A DNA stretch of 64,000 nt from Paraescarpia echinospica (GCA_020002185.1 CM034541.1:32446813-32510812), one strand, 5' to 3'; positions 1 to 13,079 are shown, numbered from the stretch's first letter. The notes: a model not told the origin generated them from the sequence alone. A program made the numbers and translations.

Positions 1-600
1 TTTCCCTCACTCGTTCACTCGTTTCTTCCACACACTTCACTGTCTCCTTGTTTTATCATCTTGCTTCATCGATTTACCGGTATCATTACCACTGTCTTCT
101 TTCGGCCGTGTGTTTAGTTTGCTTGTGTTCAGCGATATATCTCCTCAGCTGTTCCAATAAATGTCGTCCATTCTGCTTCCACGTCCTCCCTATATTCTCT
201 ACCTAGCCATTGTATTTCACCTTTCCTTTACTCCTCCATTACCTCATCACCTGCCTCTGCTTCCTCCTTTTTTCGTTAACCTCTTCCTATCCGTTATTAT
301 TACACTTAAACTGTAAATAGAATCTACTGTTTACAGTAAAACAGTTACTGTCAATTGAATACACTGCACGACACCAAACTGCACATGGAGCAAATGTATA
401 TTATGAAGCGGGAAATATGGCGCCCAGTTAATGATGTCGCGCTATAAATAGAGTATAACGTCAATGTATCCATCATATGGAATATTGCCTAGCAACAATG
501 TCCGTCACGCTTATAAAATGGTTGTCGCATACATATCAGAATATATATCGCACATGCTGTCGTATATGTTGTTGTATTCCTGGCCTTTTTTACAACAAAG
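1..600. other. Intergenic, no gene seen
   Basis: Pyrimidine-rich at the left edge (TCC/CTTC runs), then AT-rich. I see no open frame with protein-family character, no splice-consistent exon and no transposon terminus. Confidence 0.5.
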
Positions 601-609
601 ATCTAGTGT

Positions 610-715
<106 letters not shown>

Positions 716-734
716 CCCCCCCACACACACACAC

Positions 735-1380
735 TTCATGTAGACGATGTTGGTAACACAAATCTAGTTGGTGGAAAAGCATTTTGATTATGACATCAAT
801 TTCTGCATCCGTCAATAGTGTGCACTGTATTATGGCGTTCAACTGTAAATTAGCATACTGTGTGACGTAGCATTGTAAATGGAGTACCCTGTATGACGTC
901 AAACAGAAAATGGCGGTCATTTAAAAAAAATAGGTTTGGGTAGTGTAGTAATGTCGACAATACAGTTGCATTTACAACGTCTTATTTGTTTATCTCAGGT
1001 ACTTTAAAGAGCAGCTTCCCTATGTGGATTCGTCGAAGTCTGCCATATGGGGCTGGGTAGGTTAATTCACAACAGACCGTCGAGTTTAATATATATGGTC
1101 AAACACACGTTGTAATGCAACCATCGTTTCGTTCAAAATAGCCTGATAACAAACATACCTCTGACCTGGCGTGAAAACACTGGATGATAATGTGGCGCTT
1201 AACAATAGTTTACCCGCACCCTGCTCACAAAACTTTTAAAGAGCATAAGAGAAGTCAATAATATAAACGTTTTAATAAAGGTGACACTGTGAAGGTGCTA
1301 TTTAATATATCGCAATTATTATTTATTTGTTTAGTTTGTGGCAATATCACAACAAACATGTTATTTTAGTTTTCTACTGC
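735..1380. other. Intergenic, no gene seen
   Basis: AT-rich spacer between the CA tract and the 45-bp satellite. No coding or transposon signal was recognised. Confidence 0.45.
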
Positions 1381-1384
1381 AATG

Positions 1385-3350
1385 TTCGACTAAGACCACG
1401 GCCTGACATTAAAGAAATGTCATCCTATGTTCAGTTACGATCACGGACTGACACTAAAGTAATGTCATCCAATGTTCAACTACGATCACGGACTGACACT
1501 AAAGTAATGTCATCCAACGTTCAACTACGACGACGGCCTGTCACTAAAGTAATATCATCCAATGTTCAACTACGACCATGGCCTAACACTAAAGTAATGT
1601 CATCCAATGTTCAACTACGACCATGGGACTGACACTAAAGTAATGTCATCCAACGTTCAACTCCAATCACGGACGGACACTAAAATAAAATCATCCAATG
1701 TTCGACTACGACACAGCCTGACACTAAAGTAATGTCATCCAATGTTCAACTACAACCACGGACTGACACTAAAGTAATGTCATCCAACGTTCAACTACGA
1801 CCATGGCCTGACTCTAAAGTAATGTAATCCAGTGTAAAATATCGAATGTCATCCAATGTTCAACTACAATCACGGACTAACACTAAAGCAAAGGCATCCA
1901 ATGTTCAACTACGACACGGCCTGACAATAAAGTAATGTCACCCAATGTTCAACTACGACCACGGGACTGACACTATAGTAATGTCATCCAATATTCAACT
2001 ACGACCATGGGACTGACACTAATGTAATGTCATCCAACGATCAACTCCAATCACGGACGGACACTAAAGTAAAATCATCCAATGTTCAACTACGACACAG
2101 CCTGACACTAAAGTAATGTAATCCAATGTTCAACTACGACCACGGGACTGACACTATAGTAATGTCATCCAATATTCAACTACGACCGCGGCCTAACACT
2201 AAAGTAATGTCATCCCATGTTCAACTACGACCATGGGACTGACACTAAAGTAATGTCATCCAACGATCAACTCCAATCACGGACGGACACTAAAGTAAAA
2301 TCATCCAATGTTCAACTACGACACAGCCTGACACTAAAGTAATGTCATCCAATGTTCAACTACGACCACGGACTGACACTAAAGTAATGACATCCAGTGT
2401 AAAATATCGAATGTCATCCAATGTTCAACTACGACCACGGGACTGACACTGAAGTAATGTCATCCAACGTTCAACTACAATCAAGGACTTACACTAAAGT
2501 AAAGGCATCCATTGTTCAACTACGACACGGCCTGACACTAAAGTAATGTCATCCAATGTTCAACTACGACCACGGGACTGACACTATAGTAATGTCATCC
2601 AATATTCAACTACTAGCACGGACTGACACAAAAGTAAAGTCATCCAATGTTCAACTACGATCACGGACTGCCAGTAAAGTTGTGTCATCCAATATTCAAC
2701 TACGACACGGCCTGACACTACAGTAATGTCATGCATTGTTCAACTACGACCATGTCTTGACACTAAATAATGTTATCCAACGTTCAACTACGACACGGCC
2801 TGACACTAAAGTGATGTCATCCAATGTACAACTACGAACACGAGACTGACATTAAAGTAATGTCATCCAATGTTCAACTACCATCACGGACTGACATTAA
2901 AGTAAAGTCATCCGATGTTCAACAATGATCACGGACTGCCACTAATGTTGTGTCATCCAATGTTCAACTATGAAAAGGCCTGACACTAAAGTAATGTCAT
3001 CCAATGTTCAACTATGAATGTCATCCAATGTTTAACTACGATCACGGACTAACACTAAAGTAATGTCATCCAATGTTCAACTACAATCACGGACTGACAC
3101 TAAAATAATGTCATACAATGTTCAACTGCGACCACGGGACTGACACTATGTTACCCAATGTTCAACTACGACCATGGCCTGACTCTAAAGTAATGTCATC
3201 TTGTGTTCAACTACGAATGTCATCTAATGCTCAACCACGACCACGGGACTGACCCTAAAGTAATACCATCCAATGTTCAACTACGTCCATGGCCTGATAT
3301 TAAAGTAATTTCATCCGACATTCAACTACAATCACGGCCTGACACTAAAA
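1385..3350. repeat. 45-bp tandem repeat array (minisatellite/satellite)
   Basis: A 45-bp unit containing ATGTCATCCAATGTTCAAC and GGACTGACACTAAAG recurs roughly 43 times. Two adjacent near-identical units start at 1441 and 1486. Variants are point changes, occasional 46-bp units with an extra G (gggactg), and truncated units near 1840, 2400 and 3010. Because 45 is divisible by three, the first units read as an open frame of 15-residue repeats (about 1400-1632), but later indels and stops destroy it, so it is treated as non-coding satellite. Confidence 0.95.
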
Positions 3351-4380
3351 TCTGATTCCAGTCTTACGGAGGGTTTCTCACATTGCACGCGCTGGCCAAC
3401 GAATCAAACGTCTTCCCATGTGGCATTGCGGGAGCGCCATTATCAGACCGCAGATACTATGGTAAGTGATTATTATGAAAATCATAATACTTCATTATGT
3501 GTTTTGAAGCAGAAAATAATCTTCCGTTCACGTAAAAGCGCAAATACAATCGGGGATATGAATTATGTTTTATACATTAAAACAGCAGTATCATATATCG
3601 CAATGTACTTGAACTGTAGACGTCTGTCACATTTGTGGTTATTGGTTGGATGATCAGTCTCGGTGTTCAGAGTTAGAGAAGAGTGGGTCTGCAGCTTCAA
3701 AGGGAAATTAAATCATTTAGTCGGATTTTATCGTATAATGAAAAACCTATTATATCGCTTGTGGTAATCTAGCTAAGCAGTGGCGCCACCTTCTTGATTA
3801 TAAATAAGAACACGTAGTGTTGGTAAGTGCGACCAGAGTTCAGGGCGGAGCACATGGCACACGATGTAAGTTTTACACAGATGTTTGAATAAACATTCTA
3901 CCTTACTTATATACATTGTTTGAAATATTGCATACTAACATGAATGTCATATCGTAAATAATAATAAATATTAATAATGAACATCGGTATCCAGTGTAAG
4001 TCCCTATTCAATAGTGTTTACAAAGTATACAATAAAACTGGCTTCAGTAAATAATATATGTATTCATACGTAAAATTTAGTTATGTAAACGTAAATTCAG
4101 TGTGAAAGAAGTTTTAAATAACGTCTGTTAAAATAAAACATCACCGCTATAACTCTTGTATATAAAAAACTTAGACTAGGTATTCATAAAAAGTGAGTCT
4201 AAGATAGTAATATTTAAAATCAAATTTAATTACATTAAATTAGATTAAGATATAAAATAAACATTAATGAATACAATCAAAATAATAACAATAATAAATA
4301 CTATGATATGATGATAGGAGTGGACATTAAAACTAGACATTAAAAGTTGAAAATAATGAGTCTTAAGTCGCGATTAAAAT
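3351..4380. other. Intergenic, AT-rich, no gene seen
   Basis: Low-complexity AT-rich sequence, especially 3930-4380. The 77-codon frame near 3420 has no recognisable domain and is probably chance. Confidence 0.45.
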
Positions 4381-4384
4381 GTAT

Positions 4385-5345
4385 TCATTCACTCGATCAG
4401 ACGCTGATCCTCGGGTAACTCTTTGCTGGCATCTGGTCGTGAAGGGCGCGAAATACCAGGACGAGTAATTTACACACTATGCGCCACTTCACCGGCAACA
4501 AATGGAGTTTTTTCAGTGCTGCTGTTATGCTTCGCCGATCGCCCCGCCTAATACGTAGCCGAGCGCTGGACCATCTCAAGACGGTGCATGATGTCGTCAG
4601 ATATTCCATACAGGATAGTGTTCCCGTAGTTGAGCCGCGTTACTAGAGTGGACGAGGGCCTTGCATGCTGTAGTGGGAATGCTATGTCTTACTTTCCCGA
4701 TTCGAAAGAGGTTAAAGTAAGCTGAACGACAAGCGTTCGACACTTGAGCGGACGTGTCAACCCCACTGTCAAGTATGACGCCGATGTCGCGAACAGTCTG
4801 CGTCAGTGGTATGGAGGACACACACGCGTCGATAGTGGACATTGCAGAAGGCGAGCGGACGTCAGAAGAACGAAACACGATAGCTTATGTTTTCGTCTCA
4901 TTGAGCAGGAAACGGTTGCAAAGCCGCCAGCGTCTTATGTCACGTACACATTCATCGAGTTTTCGTAATGCGTTGGCATGGTTCAGTGGCGGACATTCAG
5001 CGTACAATTGCGTGTCGTCCGCGGATCTGATGACGTTTGAATATGTCGGCAATAAGTAGGATGCACATATTGAATAGCATCGGACCTAGATCCGAGCCCT
5101 GCGGAACACCGTGATGAATTCGTCATCGTTTTGAAGTTATTTGGCGTATCTTCAGTGTGCTAGTACTGTCTGCGAGGTACGATGTGAACCACGCAAGCGT
5201 TGTCTGACTTAGTCCGATATCACGAGTCGATGCAGTAGAATGCTGTGGTCCAGTGTGTCGAAGGCTGCACTTAGATCTAGCAGTACAAGCAACACACCAC
5301 GCCGAAGCAACACACCACGCCGAAGCAACACACTACGCCGTAAGA
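4385..5345 (-). mobile_element. L2/CR1-like LINE remnant (RT and C-terminal part)
   Basis: On the minus strand the six-frame fragments line up as a decayed non-LTR reverse transcriptase. An RT motif resembling LLDLSAAFDTLDHSILL lies near 5215-5285. The catalytic-box relic SADDTQLY is near 5010-5030. The palm/thumb motif TVRDIGVILDS is near 4780, and a weak C-terminal part runs to about 4385. Several frameshifts and stops separate them. The 'DLSAAFDT.DH' signature is typical of the L2/CR1 group. Neither an endonuclease domain nor element ends are visible, so this is a dead internal fragment. Confidence 0.75.
5281..5341. repeat. Three tandem copies of an 18-bp unit
   Basis: The unit AAGCAACACACCACGCCG occurs three times in a row, with one substitution in the last. 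It sits inside the LINE fossil and adds in-frame repeats to the RT frame, consistent with slippage after the element died. Confidence 0.85.
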
Positions 5346-5665
5346 TAGACGTCGATGTATTTGAAAAAATACAGAGAAGAGCGACTAAAATCATTCCAGA
5401 ACTGAGAGACCGTAGTTACGAAAACGTCTAAGTGGATGTGGTTTAACAACACTACCTACTAAATGGAGATCATGTAGATGTGTTTAAGGTATTCAATTGT
5501 TATGGCAATATTATTAGAAGTATTTGTTTCTCAGTTAAGAAAGATATAAGGATTAACGGTTATGATGTAACAGTTGTGAAAGAACACTTTAAATTGGATA
5601 GCAGAAAGTATTCATTGTCACATAGGACTGTAAAAGAATAGAATAGTCTGACAATTTAAAGGGTG
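5345..5665 (+). mobile_element. LINE fragment, extreme C-terminus of a reverse transcriptase
   Basis: The frame contains FEKIQRRATKIIPELRDRSYE, the conserved 'vQRRATK.IpelrdlsYe.RL' block after the RT domain of many invertebrate LINEs. It is followed, through frameshifts, by a relic of the terminal motif (KEHFKLDSRKYSLSHRTV, around 5578-5630). The same block occurs on the minus strand at 37,262-37,480, so these are two copies of one family. It abuts the minus-strand LINE piece head to head. Confidence 0.7.
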
Positions 5666-8140
5666 CTAGCAGCGGAAAAAACCTAACATGGTCTTGTCGT
5701 TTAGTGCTTCACGCATTCGATTTGTGGATGAGTGAACATGTTTGTCTGTGTTGTTGTTGTAGTCACATGTTTGTGTGTGTTGTTGTTGTAGTCACGACTA
5801 GTACGGAACGACTGATGGGCTTCGCCGGAGCAGACGATAACAAAAGCGGCTACGAAGTTTGTATAGTACTCCAACATACATGTTGTATGAAGTTGCATTT
5901 AAATCATTATGGTTTCCCGTGTTAAACACTTGCATATACATATACGCGTGCATGTAGACAGACAGTACACGCAGATACGCTCACATATATCAATGATAGC
6001 AATATGTACTTCAATTGTCAGTGTATAAAACTACCAAAACATCACTTGCAAACAAATAGCGAGTACAAGGTACACATGTCTCAATAGTTGTGTTGTCCAG
6101 TTGTGAAGTTATCCTGTATTCATGTTTTTCTTTAGCGAGCTAGTTTGCTGAACAAGATCGAACATTTTATAAATCGAACTCTACTATTGATTCACGGCAC
6201 AGCTGATGGTGAGTTGGGCGATACGTAAGTTAATACTAACCGTCTTCGTCAATACTAAACATTGGGCTGATGTACGCTATTACGTATGGGTAATGATCGT
6301 TATTTACCGAGGTTGTTTATCCTGCGACATAAAGGACACGATTTCGATACAAACTTTAAAAACTGCACAAATACGTGTGATGGTATCAGTGTTGTTTAAC
6401 ATGATGATAAGGTTCAACATTGTTGTCGCAGTCATCACCATCATCATCAGCATTGATCTAACAAATACCACCATCATAATCAGCATTGTATTCTAGTCAT
6501 CATCATCACCATCACTAGCAGCAGGAACATTGTCGTCGAAGTTATCAACATTACGATCTGCATCGTCGTCATAAACATAATTATCACGATCAGCATTGTC
6601 GTCGCATCAACATCATCATGTTCACCAACGTTACCATTTTCACTGTCCGATCGCCGTGTACTGTATTGGTGATGTCATCCGTGTCCTTCGTCCTTCGTCT
6701 CCTTCCAATACATCTCACCACGCTGTCGAAGGCATACCGAGTGTCATCAGATCGTTGTCGAACTGTCATTATCGTAAACCAACCATGATTACCATTATTA
6801 TATTGAGATGTTTATTAGCGCGTAAGTAGTGATACTATGCTGACCTACTTAACGTGTTTTCCTTCATATGCTGTGTTCTCACCAGATAACGTTCACTTCG
6901 CGAGCTCAGCACATTTGATGAGTGCCCTGGTCAAAGCCGAAATACAGTTTCGCTTACAGGTAACAACACAGGACATTGTCTGCACGTAACGTTCAACATA
7001 AACACACTCACGCTTATGTTACTGCCAATGTTAGCTACGGGCATAGTTCCTCTAACTCAGTGAATCATCTACTGATATTGTTTTAAATGATCGTATATTA
7101 AATTCATTGCCTAAATGCTAAGTATGTGTATTAAAACTAAAACTCCAGTTTCTTTCTTGTCCGAGTTATTGCATCGTGTGCTGGATTAATTCGGCACACC
7201 GATACTAACCCTGCGTTAACTATAACATTTATGAAGTCGCATCGCAGATGTGTAATGTTTATGCTATGTTAATATATATTAAACATGTGTTGTAGTTACT
7301 GCATGGTTATTGTTGTGGTTATTGCATTGACGTCACCATGTAGCAAGCGACTTGTCGTGCTGTTGTCACACTGTTCACACCATTCTATTCTATCCGCAGG
7401 TTTATCCCGATTTGAACCATTATTTCGGCAGGCGAAGTCGGCATCTTACTCATCTCATGACAGATTTTCTATTCAACGAGTGTTGGGCAGGGAAATAAAC
7501 TTACTAAGTCTACTCTGATGTATTTGTTCACGTATACATGATGCGTGAAAAATAATGAAAGCAAATTGTACGTTGGCTAATCGCTGGGTAATAATTGGCT
7601 TCACATTGTGTTGTGTAAAGAAACGCCTTACGTCACACTAGGCTATTTAACGCATTACGTCACACGGGGTTGTTTACCGCCGGTTCATCTTGTTTTCCGC
7701 AGACTGTTGTCAGGATTCAGTCAGACATAATTAAACGTCTTTAGTCGAAACTAAATAAAACGTGCACAAACGCGCTTGCTCGTTCGTATCAATATTGCCC
7801 GTAATAACGGGTGGTCGAATAGGTTCGCGACGTCGACGGAATGGTGGTTGTGGGGGATGTGTTCGTCATCACGTATTGCGAGGAAAATAAATCGCTACAG
7901 AGGCGCCACCTATCACGAGGAACATATAGTATTACAGATTGGTAGTATTGTGGATATCAGAACGGGTAGCTTAGTGGGTATGTTGGGGCAATCACGTCAT
8001 GTCATTTGAATCATGCGGCTGTTGTTTGTGGTTTGAAAAAAATGTGTGTATCTCCCAAAATCTTACGTCCCCATAACAAAGTCTTTGTGATGGTGTGTTT
8101 GCTGTTTACACCAATACGAATACTTTGCAGTTGTTTAAAC
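5666..8140. other. Intergenic; imperfect CAT/ATC-rich stretch at 6420-6640
   Basis: No gene recognised in this 2.5 kb. It contains a short duplication of GTTGTTGTAGTCAC at 5750 and 5783 and an imperfect CATCATCAC-rich stretch at 6420-6640. Two copies of a TTACGTCACAC motif lie near 7627 and 7652. Short frames here are low-complexity or chance. Confidence 0.45.
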
Positions 8141-8146
8141 TTTGCG

Positions 8147-8588
8147 AACTTATTAGAAAAACCCTAGAGGTGTCGGTTTATTATATTTAACAATCGTATC
8201 ATGACATGGTAACTCACGAACATGGAATTGCATGAACTTATTAGACCAATCCTAGAGGTGTCAGTTTATTATGTTTAACAATCATATCATGACATGGTAA
8301 CTCACGAACATGGAATTGCAGGAACTTATTAGACCAATCCTAGAGGTGTCGGTTTATTATATTTAACAATCATATCATGACATGGCAACTCACGAACATG
8401 GAATTGCAGTAACTTATTAGACCAATCCTAGAGGTGTCGGTTTATTATAGTCAACAATCATATCATGACATGGCAACTCACTGACATGGAATTGCAGGAA
8501 CGCATTAGACCAAACCTAGAGGTGTCGGTTTATTATATTTAACAATCATAACATGATGTGGCAACTCACGAACATGGAATTGCAGGAA
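8147..8588. repeat. 88-bp tandem repeat, five copies
   Basis: Copies start at about 8147, 8235, 8323, 8411 and 8499. Each begins AACTTATTAGACCAATCC and contains GAGGTGTCGGTTTATTAT and TCACGAACATGGAATTGCA. The copies differ by a few substitutions (the first has AAAAACCC for ACCAATCC). This is young unequal-crossover DNA with no coding capacity. Confidence 0.95.
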
Positions 8589-8859
8589 CTCGAAGTAAGA
8601 TATTCGTGCGACTCCCTTAAGAGGACACAGGACTAGATAATGTAACAGAGCTACTGGTGGCAATGGACGATCGATATAACCTGGGCAGATCACAGCACGT
8701 AGCAGACAACATCTGGAAAAGAAGAACGAGTCTGATTAGAACGGCTCAGCGTGATAAACCCAAGAAGCCGCCACGTATATAATATATCCTTTTCCTGCCA
8801 GTGCAACATTGTGATAATTAAGCTACACATTCCATAGAGTGAAAGACATAACGACATAT

Positions 8860-9340
8860 AAACTAGCATGTTAAAATTAAGACGGTCCTTCCGCGGTTGT
8901 GTTTCACATCCGATTTATCTGTATATATCACAAGAAGCTTTTCTTTTGACTGGGTCGGGATATCGTACAATGCAGCTAAGACACTGGCAAACATTCTATC
9001 CCCATAGCCACCGTGCCACATCAAGGAGAGCGGGCACTTTTTCAACCAGACCAAAGACCTAGAAGTTTTTTCCCGAACAGAAACTAGTGTCGTCAGCCCT
9101 GCTTATCAACATACACGTTGCAGACACGATCATATGTAGAGTAAACCAGAAGAACGCGCCACATGGAAACAGCGAACCCAGCTCAGCATTGACCACATCA
9201 CTGAACTGCTGACCTTCTGCCTCAACACCACGTATTCCGTTGACAAGGGACAGTTCTACAAAGAAAAGCACACTGCAGCCATGGGTTCCCTGGTCTCGCA
9301 CATTGTGGCCAACCTGTAAATAGAAGCTTTGGTTTGATAC
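8860..9340 (+). mobile_element. Penelope-like element RT fragment
   Basis: Read across several frames, the plus strand retains the order expected of a PLE reverse transcriptase. A block resembling the pre-motif region (around 8950-9090) is followed by LSIDHITELLTFCLNTTY and a KGQFYKEKHTAAMGS relic, then SHIVANL at 9180-9320. The 'KHG.AMGSPvSPIVANLYM' block is characteristic of PLE RTs. Frameshifts and a stop at 9318 show it is dead. No terminal repeats or endonuclease were found next to it. Family assignment is from motif memory. Confidence 0.7.
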
Positions 9341-9816
9341 AGTTAATATTATGTATATAATACATTTGTTGAGATCCATGTATAACATGTGGAAGGTTTC
9401 GCAACATATCTTAACAACAACAAATTCACTGCAGAACCGGAAAGAGTAGACCAAATACCATGCCTTCGAAACATGTGTTGGGGCCCATGAGCAATGGGGC
9501 GCTTTGAACCACTCCCTGCAACTTTGTTAATATTTATCAGACGTTCATTTTAGTTCGAGTTAGCTAGAAACCGGTAATACTAATAACAACTTCACGGCCG
9601 TTTGACTAATTACGGACGACTAACAGCACGCACAATCACAATTGTATGTCCGTTAAACTATTTTTGAATAAACAGGTCGGGTCTTATGAGTAAAGAGGTT
9701 CATTAGAATGAATAATTCAAATTAGCAATATTTTTACTTATTTCACAGTTGGTTTATCTTAGTTTTCGTGAGGATGAAGGATACTTTTATTTTCACAACA
9801 GCATTACAAAAATACA
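9341..9816. other. Intergenic, no gene seen
   Basis: AT-rich sequence following the PLE fragment. It may include decayed PLE 3' sequence, but no motif is convincing. Confidence 0.4.
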
Positions 9817-9824
9817 AATTATGT

Positions 9825-10046
9825 ATATACATACATACACGTATTACATATACACACATACACGTATTACATATACACACATACACGTATTACATATACA
9901 CACATACACGTATTACATATACACACATATACGTATTACATATACACACATACACGTATTACATATACACACATACACGTATTACATATACACACATACA
10001 CGTATTACATATACACACATACACGTATTACATATACATACATACT
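9825..10046. repeat. 23-bp minisatellite, about nine copies
   Basis: The unit CACGTATTACATATACACACATA is repeated with almost no divergence. One copy carries TATACG in place of CACACG-type sequence near 9928. The overlapping Tyr/Thr/His-rich frames come from the repeat. Confidence 0.95.
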
Positions 10047-10049
10047 ATT

Positions 10050-11790
10050 AATAGAAATTAAATGTAATATTGAAATGTGAAATATACAATACAACTGAAA
10101 ACATGTAATCAATAGAATACAGAATACATTTTGCAACAAAACGAAAGAAAACAGTTGTGGTGGGATGGGAGACTCCTATTAAGATCAAAACTGATCGTTA
10201 TCATAGGAGCCACCCAGAAAAAAACTATATTCTTGGTGTATCGTAGATTTTCTGTAAAAAAAAATTATTATTATGTCAAACATTAAAACAAGAAAATGTA
10301 ATTGTCTTCTCTTACATAATGTGTATAATGGTTGTTTTTTGATGTAGTGTGCTTTGTAATGTGTTGAGTTCGCGTGTGCGCATGTACGCGGCTATACAAA
10401 TTTAAATGTTGCATTTTTATTAACTGTGTTTCTCATTTACAATTTATTAATTTAGTTGGCATATGTAGCAATTTAGTATATTGCACGTGACGTTGTATCT
10501 TTGTAGCATGTGGTTTTTGGCATAACTTGAGAATCCTTTCAAACTATGGGTCACGATCTTGTCTTTCATAAAATCAGGGATATTATTTATATCATGTGGT
10601 AAGTTATATTTAATACACTTTTTTTAACAAATTCATGTTTAGTTCTGAAGGTGTGTAGTTCAGTTGCTCTTCGAGTGTCACATTTGTGTATGTTGCTATT
10701 TGGGGTTAACTGCCAATTTAATAAGTAAACGGGTAAATTTTGATGTTTGTATTTGTAATAAAATTTTTATTTTTGTACATTTAGCAAGTCTTCTACTTTT
10801 AGTATGTTGAGTTGTTTAAAACGCGGTTCTGTATGTTAATTGTATTTATTTAATGTTGTTAACACTGCTTTCTTTTTGAATTTTCGTTGATCTGTTTCCT
10901 TGGTATTCCCATATCATGATACAATAATTAATACCACATAATACCAGTGCATTATATAAAATAATTTTTATTTCTAAAAGTATCACATGTTTAATCTATT
11001 TAATATTCCAATAGTTTTGGAACATTTATTTGATATAATTTTTCAATGTGTTTTTTCCAATTTATGTTAGTATCTAGAGTTAAACCTAAGAAGTTAAATT
11101 CTTCCACTCTCTCAATATTTTTATTATCAATTTTGAGAAATTGGCTCTGTATAGATTTGTTTAGCATTTGGAACGTCATATGTTTAGATTTACTTTTATT
11201 TAGTGACAACTTATTAATATTAAGCCACTCAATTAGTTTGAGGAGTTTTTCATTTATTTAAGATTCTATATTTCTATTTTGTGCTTTATCACTAAAAATG
11301 TCAATGGTGCTAAATGAAGTGGTATCATCAGCATACAATATGAATTTAAACATTTGGCTTGCTTGTGAAAAATCATTTATATATATATATATTCAGTAAA
11401 TAACAGTGGTCCAAGGATGGACCCTCGTGGCACACCTACGTTTATAGGTAATGTATCAGATGTAGTATCTTCAAATTCGGTATACTGTTTCCGGTTACTT
11501 AAAAAATGCTTTAGAATAAAATAAATATCTTGCCATCTTTGCCATAATATCTTCAGTTGTTTAAAAATATCGAATGAATGGTCGATAGTGTCAAAAGCCT
11601 TGGTAAGATCAAGAAAAATACTAATTAGTAAATGTTTTTGTCCATTTCAGTAATTATTCTATCTACTAGTTCGAGTGATGCATATTCTGTTGAATGGTTA
11701 GGTCTAAATCTGTACTGATGATTAAAAATAGCTTGGAATCAATAAAATAACTGGATAATTTATTATGGATTATTCTTTGCAAATTAGTAC
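10050..11790 (-). mobile_element. Decayed LINE copy, same family as the element at 52.6-56.2 kb
   Basis: On the minus strand, LSLNKSKSKHMTFQM and EFNFLGLTLDTNINWKKH (11,000-11,215) closely match the corresponding region of the LINE at 52,615-56,205. Further minus-strand RT relics continue to about 11,780: a YADDTT-like box around 11,320, GVPRGSILGPL around 11,420 and LSKAFDTIDHSF around 11,590. The 3' end keeps the same hairpin at 10,168-10,214. It is 5' truncated and has many indels. Confidence 0.85.
10167..10215 (-). other. LINE 3' hairpin, decayed copy
   Basis: Arms GAGACTCCTAT and ATAGGAGCCACCC flank a loop of about 23 nt. Read on the minus strand it corresponds to the hairpin at 55,920-55,964. 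Its survival in a heavily mutated copy suggests it is an ancestral part of the element. Confidence 0.75.
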
Positions 11791-12360
11791 TAGTGTATCA
11801 ACAAATAACTACCTCACTACACGAGTAAACCAATAGTCAGAAACAGCAGTGACTTCAGCTGCTTGCAAGAAAAATTAACACTGATCAGAATCACCTGTAA
11901 CTCCACCTTACTGCAAGAAATTAAGCAAATAGAATTTGTATCATCAAAGAGAGAGAGTACTCTTTTACTAATTAATGTTAAAAATCTAGCTCACTGCGCG
12001 AGTAATTACCAATAATCATAACCAACAGTGAGCACAGCTGCTTATACGAACAATTAACACTGATCATATTCATCAGAAATGACATAGTGTTGCAAGAACA
12101 ATTACTAGTGAGCTTAATCGTGACTGAATACACACAATCGTTAAGAGTTGCAATTACAAGTTTACATCAGTACCATTTGAAGAAGCCTTGTTCTCCACAA
12201 ATAAAAATCACAACTTTGAAAAGAAACAAACAAATACACAAGTAGCCTAACAAGTTCAAGTTATGATGCAACAAGAATGATAGCTAACAAGTTTGCTTAC
12301 AAAGTAATAGACGACCACAGTCAACGCGTGCCAGAGCTCAACAAAGTAGCGTGAGCCTAC
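11790..12360. repeat. Diverged tandem duplication of about 190 bp, then spacer
   Basis: A block at about 11,800-11,940 (ending in AATTAACACTGATCA followed by an ATCACCTG-type segment) is echoed at about 11,990-12,110. Both have a CTCACT.C.CGAGTAA start, a CAGTGA..ACAGCTGCTT core and AATTAACACTGATCA. Divergence is considerable. The rest to 12,360 holds no recognised gene. Confidence 0.55.
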
Positions 12361-12369
12361 ACGGCAAAA

Positions 12370-13075
12370 TCAGTACTTGCTCAGATCAGCATCTGTGTGC
12401 ATCTCACGCACGTCATTTGACACCGACTTTACCATAACTCGTCCATTGTAGGCCCAGCAGTTTGATATTTTATGTTCCTTCTTCAGCCTCCGTGTCTTGG
12501 TTGCGAGCTGAGCTCGATGTTTTGTCAAGTCCTCGTTGACAAAGACTACTGAACCGTCGCCTCGTAATTTCTGTTGGACCGTAGTACCGCGTCGCGCAAG
12601 CGTGCACATGTGAATTGCACACTAACAGACCTGGGCCGTTCCCTGTGGCTGATGACAATATTATTGTTCGTGACAGGAGGTGCTAACGCCATAGTGTCGT
12701 TAACAATAACCATTACTTTCGCAGTTATGTCTTTATTGTCAGTTTCTTCAATTCAATTAATTCTTACATGACAACGTCTAGAATATTGTTCCAGGCGATC
12801 GTTATTTGTCTCAACCGCCGCATGTCTCTTCTTTAGAGTCTCTTTGTATTAGTCCTTCATTTATAACCGCTCTTGTTGATTATATATATTGGCTGTTAGA
12901 GTGTCAATCTTATCTGACAGCACCTGGGGTTATTAGACAGATCTTAGCTTACCAATGATTGTCTCGTCGGTCAGAAGATCCACGAGTTTCAAAGCTATTT
13001 CATCTAAACTCAATGGCTCCTCGCTCTTTTCAGTGGTACTGCTCGTCTTATGCCTTGGTTGCGACATCCCTCAGC
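12370..13075 (-). pseudogene. LINE ORF1p-like pseudogene (coiled coil, RRM, C-terminal domain)
   Basis: Reading leftward, a possible start near 13,068 gives an acidic N-terminus ending KLVDLLTDETIIGKL. Decayed coiled coil follows, then NNDRLEQYSRRCHVRI (around 12,770), the block that marks the start of the LINE ORF1p RRM. VMVIVNDTMALAPPVT comes next. The C-terminal domain LRGDGSVVFVNEDLTKHRAQL...SNCWAYNGRVMVK is at 12,380-12,560. Stops and frameshifts break the frame. The RRM plus 'V.VNEDLT..R..L' C-terminal domain is the usual architecture of L1-type and related ORF1 proteins. No RT of the same element is adjacent. Confidence 0.75.
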
Positions 13076-13079
13076 GTTA

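Noticed and set aside
1327..1632. 101-codon frame with 15-residue repeats
   Set aside because: It is the first part of the 45-bp satellite; later units contain stops and indels. Kept as an observation only.
6206..6496. Hydrophobic Ile/Val-rich frames near CATC-rich DNA (also 39,213-39,569)
   Set aside because: Low-complexity ATC/CAT repeats always give Ile/Ser/His-rich peptides; no transmembrane protein family recognised.
9749..10061. Two overlapping Tyr/Thr/His-rich frames of about 100 codons
   Set aside because: Products of the 23-bp minisatellite; 23 is not divisible by three, so frames rotate through the same peptide.
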